64,000 bases of DNA from Colias croceus (taxonomy: Eukaryota; Arthropoda; Insecta; Lepidoptera; Pieridae). The first letter of the stretch is position 1; each line of letters opens with the position of its first letter. Shown here piece after piece: positions 21,979 to 32,361 of the stretch. Made by a program: the position numbers and the translations under genes. The notes under the pieces are model-generated. The model had not been told where the DNA came from, did no database searches, and worked only from the letters and a program-made list of their open reading frames with translations. The DNA is taken from positions 6,770,501 through 6,834,500 of the forward strand of contig NC_059541.1 in NCBI RefSeq assembly GCF_905220415.1, in the 5' to 3' direction.

Positions 21979-24900
21979 CGATACCTCAGTTCCAAAGTGT
22001 AACAAATTCGAAATTTAGTGAATTGGAGATAAGTGTGAGAAATTGTTCCCAAAACGATTACGCACTATTTCCAAAGAGTAACAAGTCGATAACTGAATGC
22101 AGTTCAATTGTTACACCCAATATTTTTTCGTAACGTGAGATTATTTTATTTTCATACAGTAACAACTCTATTTGTTTCATTTTGGAACTGAAAATAGTTA
22201 CACTTTATAGTAACAAATCGAAATGTTACTTTTCGTAACTGGCAACATTGCGATTTCTGGTTGACGTTTTCCTTTTGACACATGCATGATGTTGTCTGTC
22301 ATTCCGCTGACAAAATTAAAACCCACTCGTTTTCGTGTTTGTTTAAATAAGAAAAATAGCTAAACATGCATAAAAAGTGTTACGAAAGTAGATCTATGCG
22401 TATTTTAAAACTGGTTAACAAAAATAACGAGGAGAATAACATTAATTCTTATCATGAAAACAAAGTAAGTAAAGAGTCTTATCAAAGTTATGCTATGTTT
22501 TCTATCAAATTGGGTTTGTAAATATTGTTAAATTATACTCAACTATTTTCTTACAGGAAGACGGCGACGACGAATTGTGCAACAGTGATTCTATTCTATC
22601 AGAGAGTAACCGCATAGTACTTACTTTTGAGGTAGAGTTTTTATATTCTTAAATTATTATATAACATAAAATATACGTGAATTCTAAATATTATTATCTT
22701 ATTTTCAGAATACTGTCTTGGAAGAAGGAACTAGTTCACAAATAGTGCATCATAATAATCTGATAAACAATGTTATATTAGCAGAAGAGTCAGAAGTTGA
22801 CGAAGACTTTTCAGATGGTTCAAATGACTTATACGTTCCTGAATCCTCTGATATTTCAACAGACGAAATTCCTGACATTCCTCCTCAATCTGTTGTCAGT
22901 ATTACAACATTAAGTTCAAGACAAGATGATACAACCATTCATGCTCCAGTGAAATCTAAAAAACGGCTGCGTCAGCCTATGAATTGGCATAAAAATATTA
23001 GAAAAATAAAGCGTAATTCTGGCCAATGTTATACAACCAGCTCTGGTAAAGAAATTTCTGGTAAGAAAGTAAAAAGTAGCTGTACTGAAACATGTAGGCT
23101 TAAATGCTCATCAAAAATAAGCGACAGTGAGAGGCAACAAATTCATTTGAGTTACTGGGCTCTATCAGATGTTGAAAAACAACGTGAGTTTTTAGTTAGA
23201 CATATTGAACCTATCAAGCCTAAATATACAATGATAAAACCTGGAAGTAAGAGAACATACAATAATGGATATTACTTTAACATACAAAAAAATAGAGTGC
23301 AAGTTTGCAAGACATTTTTCAAAAATACATTAGACATAAATAATAGAGTCATACATACAGCTACAAAGAAAATATCAAATACTGGGTTTCTAGAGAAAGA
23401 TAAAAGAGGTGGTCATAAAAATTCTGGTAGACCAAGAATTGAAGAAGAAAGAAAAAATTTTGCTAGAAGGCATATAGAACAATTTCCCCTCATAGATTCA
23501 CACTACTGTCGAGCACGAACTCAAAGAAAATATTTAAACGGGGATTTGAATTTGTCAGAAATGTACAGATTGTATCTTAAAAAGTGCATAGAAGAAAATA
23601 TTCAACCTATTAAAAAACATCTGTATGAAACCATTTTTAACACTGAGTACAATATCTCATTTTTTCAACCGAAGAAAGATATCTGTGGGTTTTGTGATAA
23701 TTTTAAAAATCTATCCGTTGAAGAAAAGCAACAGAAAGAAGAGAGTTATAATTATCACATCAATGAGAAGAATCAAAGTCGCATAGAAAAAGAAAATGAT
23801 TTAAAATCATGTGCCAGCACTACTGTAGTTTCGTGTTTTGACTTGCAAGCTGTTCAAACTGTTCCCAGTGGAGATAGAAGCGATTTTTTCTACAAACGAA
23901 GACTGTCTTGTTATAACTTTACAATTTACGAGATAAACAACAAGCAAGGATACTGCTTTCTTTGGCATGAAGGACTGGCCAATAGAGGTGTGAATGAGAT
24001 AGGCAGTTGTTTAATGAAGTACCTAAGGGATCATGTTACTGCCAAGGATGTCATATTCTACTCCGACAATTGCCCAGGGCAAAATAAGAATAAGTTTATG
24101 TGGGCACTTTATTCTTATGTTGTCAAGAACACACAAATTGAGTCAATAACCCACAAGTTTTTTGTGGTAGGACATACACAAAATGAGGGGGATGCTATGC
24201 ATGCCCTGATAGAACGCGAGAAAAAAAGATGCTTAAAGGGTGGGCCCTTGTATGTTCCAACACAGCTAACCCCAATAATCAATCTAGCCAAAAAGAATGG
24301 TAAACCCTACATTACCAACGAGTTTCGTGATTTTTTAAACATTAAATCTCTTGTCAAAAACACAGATAATTTCACAAAAAACAGTCAAGGAGAAGCTGTT
24401 AAATGGAGTAATGTACACATTGTTCAACTAAAAAAAAATGAACCTAACAAGATATTTTACAAAATGTCTTTCTTTGATGATGAATTCAAAGTAATTGATG
24501 TTGATAGAAGGACGAGAAGGCAACAAGCAACAATTACAGAGTTAAAACCAGCATACAACAATCCACCAGGTATTTCAAAATTGAAGAAAAAGGACTTATT
24601 AGATTTATGCAAATCAGGAGCAATTCCACAAGCTCATTGGAACTTTTATGAAAATCTACCTACAGTATCTGAAGAAAGAACTCAGGAAGATGACTCAGAT
24701 TAAAAAAATCTATTTCTTTTAATTATTAAGTAATTAAAACAACATTTTGATTTCAATTATGATTGTTTTATTTCAAATTTACTATAAAGATTATTAAATA
24801 TTTATATACAAAAGTGGATAACTTGGAATAACTTTCTCTAGAATGAAATAAAATTTAGTTCCATACAGTAACAATTAAAGAAAAACTGTGAAAACTTGGT

Positions 24901-25096
24901 GAAACTCTTAATAATTTTCTTTCTCTTCTTCACCTAATAGTGTTCCTACCTAGACCTTTCATAAAAATAATATATTTTAGAATATCGAAATAACTATAAA
25001 AGAATAAATTAATAAAAGTATCAATAGTCATTAAGTTTTCTAATTATCTCATGAATACCTGTTTCTGAATTGTTACACTTTGGAACTGAGGTATCG
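21979..25096 (+). mobile_element. Complete 3.1-kb DNA transposon with DDE transposase, ATTT target duplication
   Basis: Termini are inverted repeats: CGATACCTCAGTTCCAAAGT continues identically for 27 bp at both ends. The element is bordered by direct ATTT copies (21975-21978, 25097-25100). Subterminal copies of a (C/T)AGTAACAA.TCGA-like word occur near 22063, 22156, 22202 and 24860 and could bind the transposase. It carries one three-exon gene without internal stops. The 4-bp duplication is like that described for Sola elements, but the superfamily is my guess. It has inserted into older repeats and looks the youngest layer of the nest. Confidence 0.8.
22366..24703 (+). CDS. Putative DDE transposase, 722 aa, 3 exons
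   Basis: Exons 22366-22464, 22557-22631 and 22709-24703 join in phase. The first two exons encode a short charged leader starting MHKKCYESRS. The body begins with a long acidic, disordered stretch, then a basic segment and a Cys cluster (SSCTETCRLKC), then a helical region (GRPRIEEERKNFARRHIEQF), then a CGFC pair. The catalytic core is inferred from three acidic residues in conserved-looking settings: D436 in SCFDLQAVQ, D511 in FYSDNCPGQNKN and E551 in HTQNEGDAMHALIE, spaced 74 and 39 residues apart. The SDNCPGQNKN and HTQNEGD blocks recur in multicopy insect proteins that databases leave uncharacterised. It lies inside matching TIRs and has no frameshift or stop, so it may still be active. 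A domesticated host gene is the alternative, but the intact termini argue for a mobile copy. Confidence 0.75.
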
Positions 25097-25144
25097 ATTT
25101 ATAGTACTTATGATTACATGAGCAACCCACCCAAGAGTAGATGC

Positions 25145-25475
25145 TGAATGTGGCGGTAGATTTAGTCACATGTAAGAAAATATCTTCATACGAGGCGGAG
25201 AAGCAATTCGGTATTCCTAGGCGTACAAAACAAAATATGTAAGAATCTTCATGTAAAATCTGTGGGCCATCCTACAAAATTATTTGCAGAAGAAGAAAAG
25301 CATATTGCTGAAGTTGTTAATTTATCAGCAGAGTTCGGTTGTCAATTGAGTAAAGATTGAGTATGATTGACTTGCGTATTGTTCTGCACGATTATTTAGA
25401 AAAAAATGACCGATTGCAGGTTTTTAATGGAAAATGTTGGAAAACTATTTGTTGATCTCACTAATGTAAAACTCT
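25145..25475 (+). pseudogene. Decayed pogo/Tigger-like transposase N-terminus
   Basis: Broken frames spell pieces of the HTH_psq/CENP-B-type region: EAEKQFGIPRRT, then GHPTKLFAEEEKHIAEVV and, after a stop, DLRIVLHDYLEKNDR. The order (FGIPR-T, G-P-T-x-L-x-x-EEE, D-x-R-x-x-V-x-D-Y-L) is that of pogo-family transposases. Several stops and frame changes make it non-functional. It belongs to the middle nest layer. Confidence 0.65.
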
Positions 25476-26238
25476 TTGTTGATTTTATGTAAAACTATTT
25501 GTTTATCTCACTGCAGGCTGCTGTTGTAATCTTTATTACTTATACGTAATAGATACCAACATTATTTTTTTTAATGTTATTACAGAATATTAACCTAATA
25601 TTATTACATAATATTTGTTTTCCTATAAAAAAATGTGATTAAAATTTAAGTACAACAATTTGATTTATTAAAAATATATTTGAATATTAAGAAAAATTGT
25701 TGCATTTCCTTTGGGGCAGCCCTACACCAAACTCACTTTTGTATGGGAGTTTTAGAGAAACATGCACAACTTTGCCTAGCATTGTAAAAAAAAATTTCTT
25801 GTGCTATTCAAGATTCAGTGAAGTCTGACGTGGAAAAGAACTTCATGGCAATATGGGTGTCAAATCCGTTACCAAAATACCTATTCATTTAAAAAGATAT
25901 TATGACAGGCAATGTTGTAGTTTTTACCTCAACTTTGCCTACGTTTTCAAAGCAATTTTTTGGTGCTTTATAGGTGTTTTTTTTACTAATAGCAAATGTA
26001 TTTCTATAGCTTAAAGTCCAATATTGGACAGTAATTGAAAAAACATACGACTTTCTTAACGATTAAAGATTTATCGAAGAAAAACGTCAAAATCCGTGCA
26101 AAGTTGCAGCATTTTACGGTACTGATCCTATTTGAAAAATTCTTTCGGTGTTAGACAGCCAATTTAATCGACAAATGGGCTATCTATCGCGTTCAAAACA
26201 AACAAACAAACTTTTCAGCTTTATAATATCAGTATAGA

Positions 26239-27359
26239 TCAAGAAGGTATAGATTAATCAATCAACTAAGTAATAATATGCGTTTCAAATATAAAATGCA
26301 GTAACTTATAATTTTCTGATTTTAAAAATCCACACTTACTAAAATTTCTAGCTTATGTTTAAGTGATATTTCAGATTTATGTTCCATTTAAGCTAACCAC
26401 AAAAAACCACACCTCTCAGCTTGACACCCTTTATTTGTACAGTTTATCACATTTTGGTTTTAAAAACAAAAAAAGTAATTGTAACTTTTAATAAATTCAT
26501 AAAGAAATAAAATATATTAAAAAAATATATATGACTATAGGTACCTACTCTAAGAAATAACACGCGAGGCCGGGTTAAATATTAGTTTGAATGTAATAAG
26601 AATGTACTGCGATTCTACACAGCTACCTAATTGATGTAGGTAGTTGATAACAAAACGCAGCAAGTCAACGACTATTAGCAAAGTGAAGGTAGTTGGGTCG
26701 AACGTCGTATAAACAACGTCCGAGCCCCTAGGCACGATTCGTACGAATGCGCCACGAGACAAATCACAAAGGAAAGCGGCTTTTTATAGTATTCGACAGC
26801 TAAGCATGTTCAGACTTGAAATAATGACAACTATTCATCCACAAAAATATTAAATCAAAAGTTACGTCTAACAGTACCTATATTTGCGAAAATTGTGTAG
26901 TCTGGCACATATTCATTTTTTTTAAATAGAAACCAGATTGATATATCATATAAGTATCCATGCTTATTATATCCTTAGGTATTTCATGGCAGGTTAGGAT
27001 TATGAATTTGCAATTAGATTTAATGATGTACTTAATGTTTAAAATTTTTGGTAAATAAAGATTTTATTATTTTATTTTATTTATTTACAAGTTAAACTCT
27101 GGAGAATTCTTCAATCAGAAAAGAAGTTAATTTAAAAATTCCCTTCTGGTTTCTTGGAAATATAATATATTCCTAAAACATCATAAGTATAACTCCATCA
27201 ACAGAATGGTTCTCTATCTATATTATAATCTATGAACATTGCCTATCAACTTCTTGGGTAAAACAAAGGCAACATCAGATTAAGTTTATTGTTATTGCCA
27301 TAGTTTGGCCAATATGATATTATGTGACAATGTGTTAAGAATTTAATAGCGGAGTAATG
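26239..27359. other. Intergenic stretch before the RWDD2 3' end
   Basis: AT-rich, no gene recognised. The frame at 26550-26762 (minus) has no domain. A retroposon-like tail (AATAAAGATTTTATTATTTT) lies near 27055, matching the tail of the repeat at 3277-3712. Confidence 0.4.
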
Positions 27360-28232
27360 TCAAGTATTATTGGAAAAGCCAAAAAAGTCATTGAATGCTT
27401 CTGTTAAGTTATATTCGTCTATATATTTGGAGAACCCACTCATATCAGCATGTTTATTATTACGATTAGATGAATTTAGAAATGCAATTTCTTCAAATTT
27501 TATAAATCGTTGTTCTTTTGTTTGTTGGGATATATCAAATAGTTCTATTTTTCTAACAACAATTTTTTTCCAATTCATAGATTTTATCACTTTCCACCAT
27601 TCTTTACAGTCATTTTCACTTCCTTCAATACATATAATTCCAGGCTTCCCACTTAAACAAAATCCAGTTAATTTCAGCTCTCTAGCCAGCTTCACAATTT
27701 CTTCTCGTTTTTTCTTATTATAAATATGATGTGAAAATATCCAATATCTGGCAAACTTTACCTCTTCTGTATAGTTTATATGATCATCTTTTAATTCTTG
27801 AGTGCTTTCTTCTACTTCACTTATCTCTTCTACATTATCTTGTATCCATGCTACAATTGAATAAATGCAAGGTTCATTGTTATGATTAGATTTTAGAAAA
27901 TCTACAGCCCCTCTATTCAATTTTGATTCTTGTTGACGATTCATTTGATTACATCTTATGTAAATGTCTGGTTCATCTTCAGGGTAGAAGGTAGGTAAAT
28001 TGATTGAAATCTCCAATTTCTTATTTTGTAAAAAAAGATATAATATGAAGTCTATGTGTCTTGGTGTGTAATCAGTTTTATTATCTAGAAAATCTTTAAC
28101 TTCTTCTAAAATGGAGGCATCTGTAAAAATTAATTCATCCTTGTTTGGATACATTGAATTTAATAACTCGATTTCACTCATTTGTTGAGTTAGGCAGGAA
28201 AACAGTTTATCCTTCATTTCGTCACTTTCCAT
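27360..28232 (-). CDS. RWDD2: RWD domain-containing protein 2 (RWDD2A/B type)
   Basis: Single exon, 290 aa from the ATG at 28232 (MESDEMKDKLF), close to RWDD2A (292 aa). The frame stays open upstream to 28292 but without an ATG. An RWD domain spans about residues 15-145, with IELLNSMYPNKDEL at its start and the typical YP-x-x-x-P turn in NLPTFYPEDEPDIYI. A DUF1115-type domain fills the second half, with ARYWIFSHHIYNKKKR and GKPGIICIEGSENDCKEWW. Vertebrates have two paralogues (2A and 2B); I cannot tell which is closer. The biochemical role is not established. RWD folds usually mediate protein-protein contacts. Confidence 0.9.
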   Translation of the reverse strand: MESDEMKDKLFSCLTQQMSEIELLNSMYPNKDELIFTDASILEEVKDFLDNKTDYTPRHIDFILYLFLQNKKLEISINLPTFYPEDEPDIYIRCNQMNRQQESKLNRGAVDFLKSNHNNEPCIYSIVAWIQDNVEEISEVEESTQELKDDHINYTEEVKFARYWIFSHHIYNKKKREEIVKLARELKLTGFCLSGKPGIICIEGSENDCKEWWKVIKSMNWKKIVVRKIELFDISQQTKEQRFIKFEEIAFLNSSNRNNKHADMSGFSKYIDEYNLTEAFNDFFGFSNNT

Positions 28233-28689
28233 TGTAATAAGGAAATTAAATGAATCACTAGCATAGAAGTTGTAGTTATTTTCACAATTCAAAATGTAAT
28301 ACAGTACATATTATTCATGTATTAACTATTAAATAATAAACACAGAGCAAGTAACATAGGATAATAAACACAATATTATAATAGGTAAAAAGTACCTAAA
28401 ACAAAATAAATAAATAAAAATGTCAGCCGATTGCCGTCATCTTGTATGTAAAACGTCATTTAATGACAGTTCGTTAAGTGTGTTGCTTGTGCGATTATAA
28501 TTTCCTCTTATGTCTATTACAATAATTTTATTTATCCAATTTCAATCATTCAAACTACCTACCTACTTATATAATTTTTCTAGCTTTCTGCCAGCGGCCT
28601 ATAAGCAGTAATGTTTACGCGGTACCGTGTTTCACTTCTGCAATGCGTCCCGTGACGGCTGTCATATTTTTTTTAATATTACAACCTTA

Positions 28690-28965
28690 GGGCGTATTCA
28701 GAAAGAAAGCTTGAAACTTATAAGCGCTTATAAGCGCTTATCGGCGCTTGTCAGCGCTGGTAACCTGCGCAGGAAAATATATGAACATGCGCCTATAAGC
28801 GCTGATCGGCGCCGACAAGTTCCGACAAGCTTCAACAATGCTGGTGGCTGCCATATAAAATTTGTTTTGGTCTGCTTCAACCTGCTTCCTTTGTGTAGAA
28901 CGAACCAGCACTGACAAGCGCCGATAAGCGCTTACAAGTTTCAAGCTTTCTTTCTGAATACGCCC
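28690..28965. mobile_element. Harbinger-like MITE (TTA target duplication)
   Basis: A 276-bp element with near-perfect TIRs of roughly 40 bp starting GGGCGTATTCAGAAAGAAAG, flanked by TTA on both sides (28687-28689, 28966-28968). The interior is dense in AAGCGCTTAT/GGCGCTTGTC-like words on both strands, so a single strand would fold extensively. Termini beginning GGG and the TTA duplication fit PIF/Harbinger. It is non-coding. Confidence 0.8.
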
Positions 28966-28983
28966 TTAGATTACAACACTAAA

Positions 28984-29971
28984 TGAGTCGATACATATCA
29001 AACTCTGGTAAGTCCATTCTAACAGAAATGTGGGAATCGAGGTATTTTTAATAACTTAAAAAAACAATATGTTTGGACCTTTATAATTTATGACGGATAT
29101 AATATAATACATTAGAATTATTTTTACGAAGAAAAAGAAACGTATTACTTGATGATTATGCCACAAATTAGATTTAAATCTGGACATACAGGCGTTTGAT
29201 ATGTACCAGCAAGACTTACCGGGTTTTGAAAAAGAACGTCTTGGACTTACAGGAATTTGAAAAATCTCGAATGGACTTACAGGGCTTTGATAGAACTTAG
29301 TTTTGGGACGTACTGAGGTGGTGGAAATAGGTAGATAGTTCGGCGCGTTGTAAGTATTGGACATTAAAATAAAATATGTAAATTAAAAGATACAAATTAT
29401 TATTATTATTAACCTTTATCATCCCACTGCTGGTCAAAGAGAAGGCTCAATAAATCAAAACGGTTGAAAAATCTCAGTACGGCCGTGGGCTTTATGGCTG
29501 GGAATAACTACTGTGCGTGTGCTGTGCGTCTAGTTTCATTTATCTTTTAGCTGTTTTCGGAGCCTTGTCTGTTTTAGCTTTTGATATTGTTTTTTTCCTT
29601 GCTTTGTCTAGAACCACCACCTCTATAGTAAAACTGTTTTCTTCCATCATTTATCAATTAAAACGATTTATAAGCATTGGTCACACGTGTTAGCTTCAAC
29701 AAAATTGAGAGAAATGGCAGCCATTTTAGTGCCATACTGCGCTGTGATTGGTCGAAATGGACTTAACTGAGTTTGATAAACCACTGTCGACGGACATACC
29801 GGCGTTTGAAAAAAAACATTTACTTTAGACCTTATTTTAATATAGATACGATTGACTTACCTAACTTTGAAAAGTACAGACTGGTTTAGTTTTACAATTC
29901 AAAATTGGCGCCATTGTTATCTCAATTTTGGCGGGGAGTGGACTTACCGGAGTTTGATATGTATCGACTCA
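28984..29971. mobile_element. TIR element with repeated ACTTAC/TTTGA units
   Basis: TIRs of about 34 bp begin TGAGTCGATACATATCAAAC at 28984, with the inverse ending at 29971; they differ by a one-base gap. Inside are nine degenerate units of the form GGACTTACCGG(N)GTTTGATA, one inverted near 28995-29019 and eight direct near 29184, 29212, 29243, 29270, 29756, 29792, 29848 and 29936. It has no coding capacity. The superfamily and target duplication are unknown. Confidence 0.7.
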
Positions 29972-30264
29972 AATTAAAGTTTATTGTAGAGATTTGTACT
30001 GAAACTTTTACACAAACGCGAGTTTATTTATTATTATGTTCTGCGCACACAAGTGACGAGACGGCTCTCCACACGTTTTCCAATTACGTCTACGTGGTCT
30101 ACTCCCCGTTTTTAAGCTGTAAAAAATAAAAATAATAAATGAAATACGACAACTTCCCAAGTTAGGTGTGAAAGGGATAAAAAACATACAGGCGTCATTC
30201 AACGTCATATTTTCTTATTTTCTTGTTACATGGTTATAGTGCAATCTCCAGTGTATTAGATATA

Positions 30265-31416
30265 AAGGCCCTACTCACGGTTCAACACAACCAACAATCT
30301 GCTGAAACAATTTGTTGCAGTCGCGATTGAGCGTTCTCTACTCACGATTCATCCAACCCTCAATCTGTTGACACAATTTCATTCCGCGATTGCTTGCCAC
30401 AACGTGTGCACGTCACGTTGATGCCTGGCCTGATGCTAAACCTCAACACAATAATACGCATTATTAATGGATATACAATTTATGAAATATAAGATAATTA
30501 TCTTTGTAAAGCTTGTATTTTTTCCAATTTTATTGATAGATTTCAAGGGCTATAAAGTATAAACGGCTATAAAATATAAACATCTTCCTCAAATATGTAA
30601 AAATGTCTTTCCCGCGTTTATCTCAAAACCGCCATTTTGCGATTAACGCGGCTGCGCGATTGAGCCGAGATTGCACGGTTCCCAACTTAGGGGTTTTCCC
30701 CCCAGATTTAGGGGGTAAATAAGTGAGATAGGAATTTTTTAGGGGTCTGAAATTTTTAGGGGTATTTTTAGGGATTTTTTTTTTACTGTTTAATATTTTT
30801 AAATTGATAATTACATAACTAGTTTTAATATTTATTTCTTGACCTAGCGACTCATAGCGACATCCAGTACGTAATTAAATAAAATTTTGCAAAGCATCAT
30901 GATGGTCCGATTTACATTAAATCGAAATGGTGGATCTTGTACAACATATTTTAATCCATCCTGTTAAATTTATTCAACATGTATGATTTCAAAAACGCTG
31001 AATCTTCAGATGAAGACGAAATATTTTATGTATTAAATAACTTGTAATAAAAAGAATTTTGAAACATATTACAGCATATTATTTCTAAATCATCATGAAT
31101 TTATATTTGTATGTTTTTTTAGGGGGACAACTGAATGATTTAGGCGTTTTTAGGAGTTTTTGACACAAACTTTAGGGATAAATATTTTTGAGAGTTGGTA
31201 ACACTGCGAGATTGGAGCAATCACAATACTCACGTTCCAACACGCACACAATCTGCTGAGACAATTTGTCGGGTTGCTTCCGCGCCGATCCAATTCGCAA
31301 CATGTTGGGTTACGCCCCCAACGTGCCCTCAACTATACTATTCACGACACAATCTGTCAGCTCACTGCAGATTGTGTCAACAGATTGTTACTGAAATTGA
31401 ATCGTGAGTAGGCTAC
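30265..31416. repeat. Element copy A (GCCTACTCACG termini), interrupted by a hAT-like insertion
   Basis: The left end reads GGCCCTACTCACGGTTCAAC and the right end reads the inverse of TAGCCTACTCACGATTCAA. The interior repeats ACAATCTG(C/T)TGA.ACAATTT-like words. It is nearly identical to copy B directly downstream except for the 533-bp insertion at 30674-31206 with its 8-bp target duplication. Confidence 0.8.
30674..31206. mobile_element. hAT-like MITE nested in copy A (8-bp target duplication)
   Basis: Flanked by exact CGAGATTG copies (30666-30673, 31207-31214); copy B has a single CGAGATTG at the same place, the empty site. Imperfect TIRs: CACGGTTCCCAACT at the left and the inverse of CAGTGTTACCAACT at the right. 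The 8-bp duplication and CA-start fit hAT. The interior has repeated TTAGGGGT words and a short acidic remnant frame (about 30979-31048), but no transposase. Confidence 0.85.
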
Positions 31417-31420
31417 TATA

Positions 31421-32034
31421 AGGCCCTACTCACGGTTCAACACAACCAACAATCTGCTGAAACAATTTGTTGCAGTCGCGATTGAGCGTTCTCTACTCAC
31501 GATTCATCCAACCCTCAATCTGATGACACAATTTCATTCCGCGATTGCTTGCCACAACGTGTGCACGTCACGTTGATGCCTGGCCTGGATGCTAAACCTC
31601 AACGCAATAATACGCATTATTAATGGATATACTAATTTATGAAATATAAGATAATAATTATCTTTGTAAAGCTTGTATTTTTTCCAATTTTATTGATAGA
31701 TTTCAAGGGCTATAAAGTATAAACGGCTATAAAATATAAACATCTTCCTCAAATATGTAAAAATGTCTTTCCCGCGTTTATCTCAAAACCGCCATTTTGC
31801 GATTACTGCGCAGCGCGATTGAGCCGAGATTGGAGCAATCACAATACTCACGTTTCAACACGCACACAATCTGCTGAGACAATTTGTCGGGTTGCTTCCG
31901 CGCCGATCCAATTCGCAACATGTTGGGTTACGCCCCCAACGTGCCCTCAACTATACTATTCACGACACAATCTGTCAGCTCACTGCAGATTGTGTCAACA
32001 GATTGTTACTGAAATTGAATCGTGAGTAGGCTAC
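31421..32034. repeat. Element copy B, tandem and uninterrupted
   Basis: A 614-bp copy immediately downstream of copy A, differing by a few substitutions and small indels. It preserves the empty CGAGATTG site. The head-to-tail arrangement with only about 4 bp (TATA) between the copies points to tandem duplication or serial insertion. Confidence 0.8.
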
Positions 32035-32361
32035 TTTAGGATATAAGCTTCTTGACTTAGCTTCTTGAAATACACAGAAATAAAATAGACTATAGAGTTT
32101 GACGTCTTTGAAAAAAATGCGAAATGACAGGAGACTTCAATACTTCAATTTCAATCAATTTCAATCAGCAGAAAGCAGAATTCTCCACCTGAGCTGACTG
32201 AGTTGAGTTTTGATTTTGATACCCGCTAGCAAAGCTTGTTTGTCGCTACGATAAAAATACACATTTTTTGAATACGTTACACATTATATCTATGATATTG
32301 CCCTTTCCGGCAAATCCTTACGCTACCTTTATTAACTGTGAACTCCTACATCGTAATTGAA

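Larger units (their letters stand above)
21807..25722. mobile_element. Middle layer: TA-flanked element with GGGCTGCCCC termini
   Basis: GGGCTGCCCC at 21807 and its inverse GGGGCAGCCC ending at 25722 are each bordered by TA (21805-21806, 25723-25724). The interior right part holds a decayed pogo/Tigger-like transposase N-terminus, which fits a TA-targeting pogo relic. The 10-bp TIR is short, so the boundary is tentative. Confidence 0.5.
21332..26238. mobile_element. Outer layer of a transposon nest: opposed Helitron-like ends
   Basis: TCTATACTAATATTATATAG begins at 21332 on the plus strand, preceded by A. A close copy (TCTATACTGATATTATAAAG) begins at 26238 on the minus strand, also preceded by A. 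Both continue GCTGAAGAGTTTGTTTG-like and share TACCGTAAAATGCTG and GGCAAAGTTGTG words further in. So the two flanks are inverted copies of one repeat family with Helitron-type 5' ends facing each other. Everything between 21807 and 25722 looks inserted. It could be one element with long inverted ends or two opposed insertions. Confidence 0.5.

Noticed and set aside
28627..28944. Overlapping plus and minus frames in the Harbinger-like MITE
   Set aside because: Both arise from the GCGCTT-rich palindromic interior and terminal repeats.
31195..32025. Near-identical 68-70-aa frames in copies A and B
   Set aside because: The similarity comes from duplication of a non-coding element; both carry the same chance frame and no domain.
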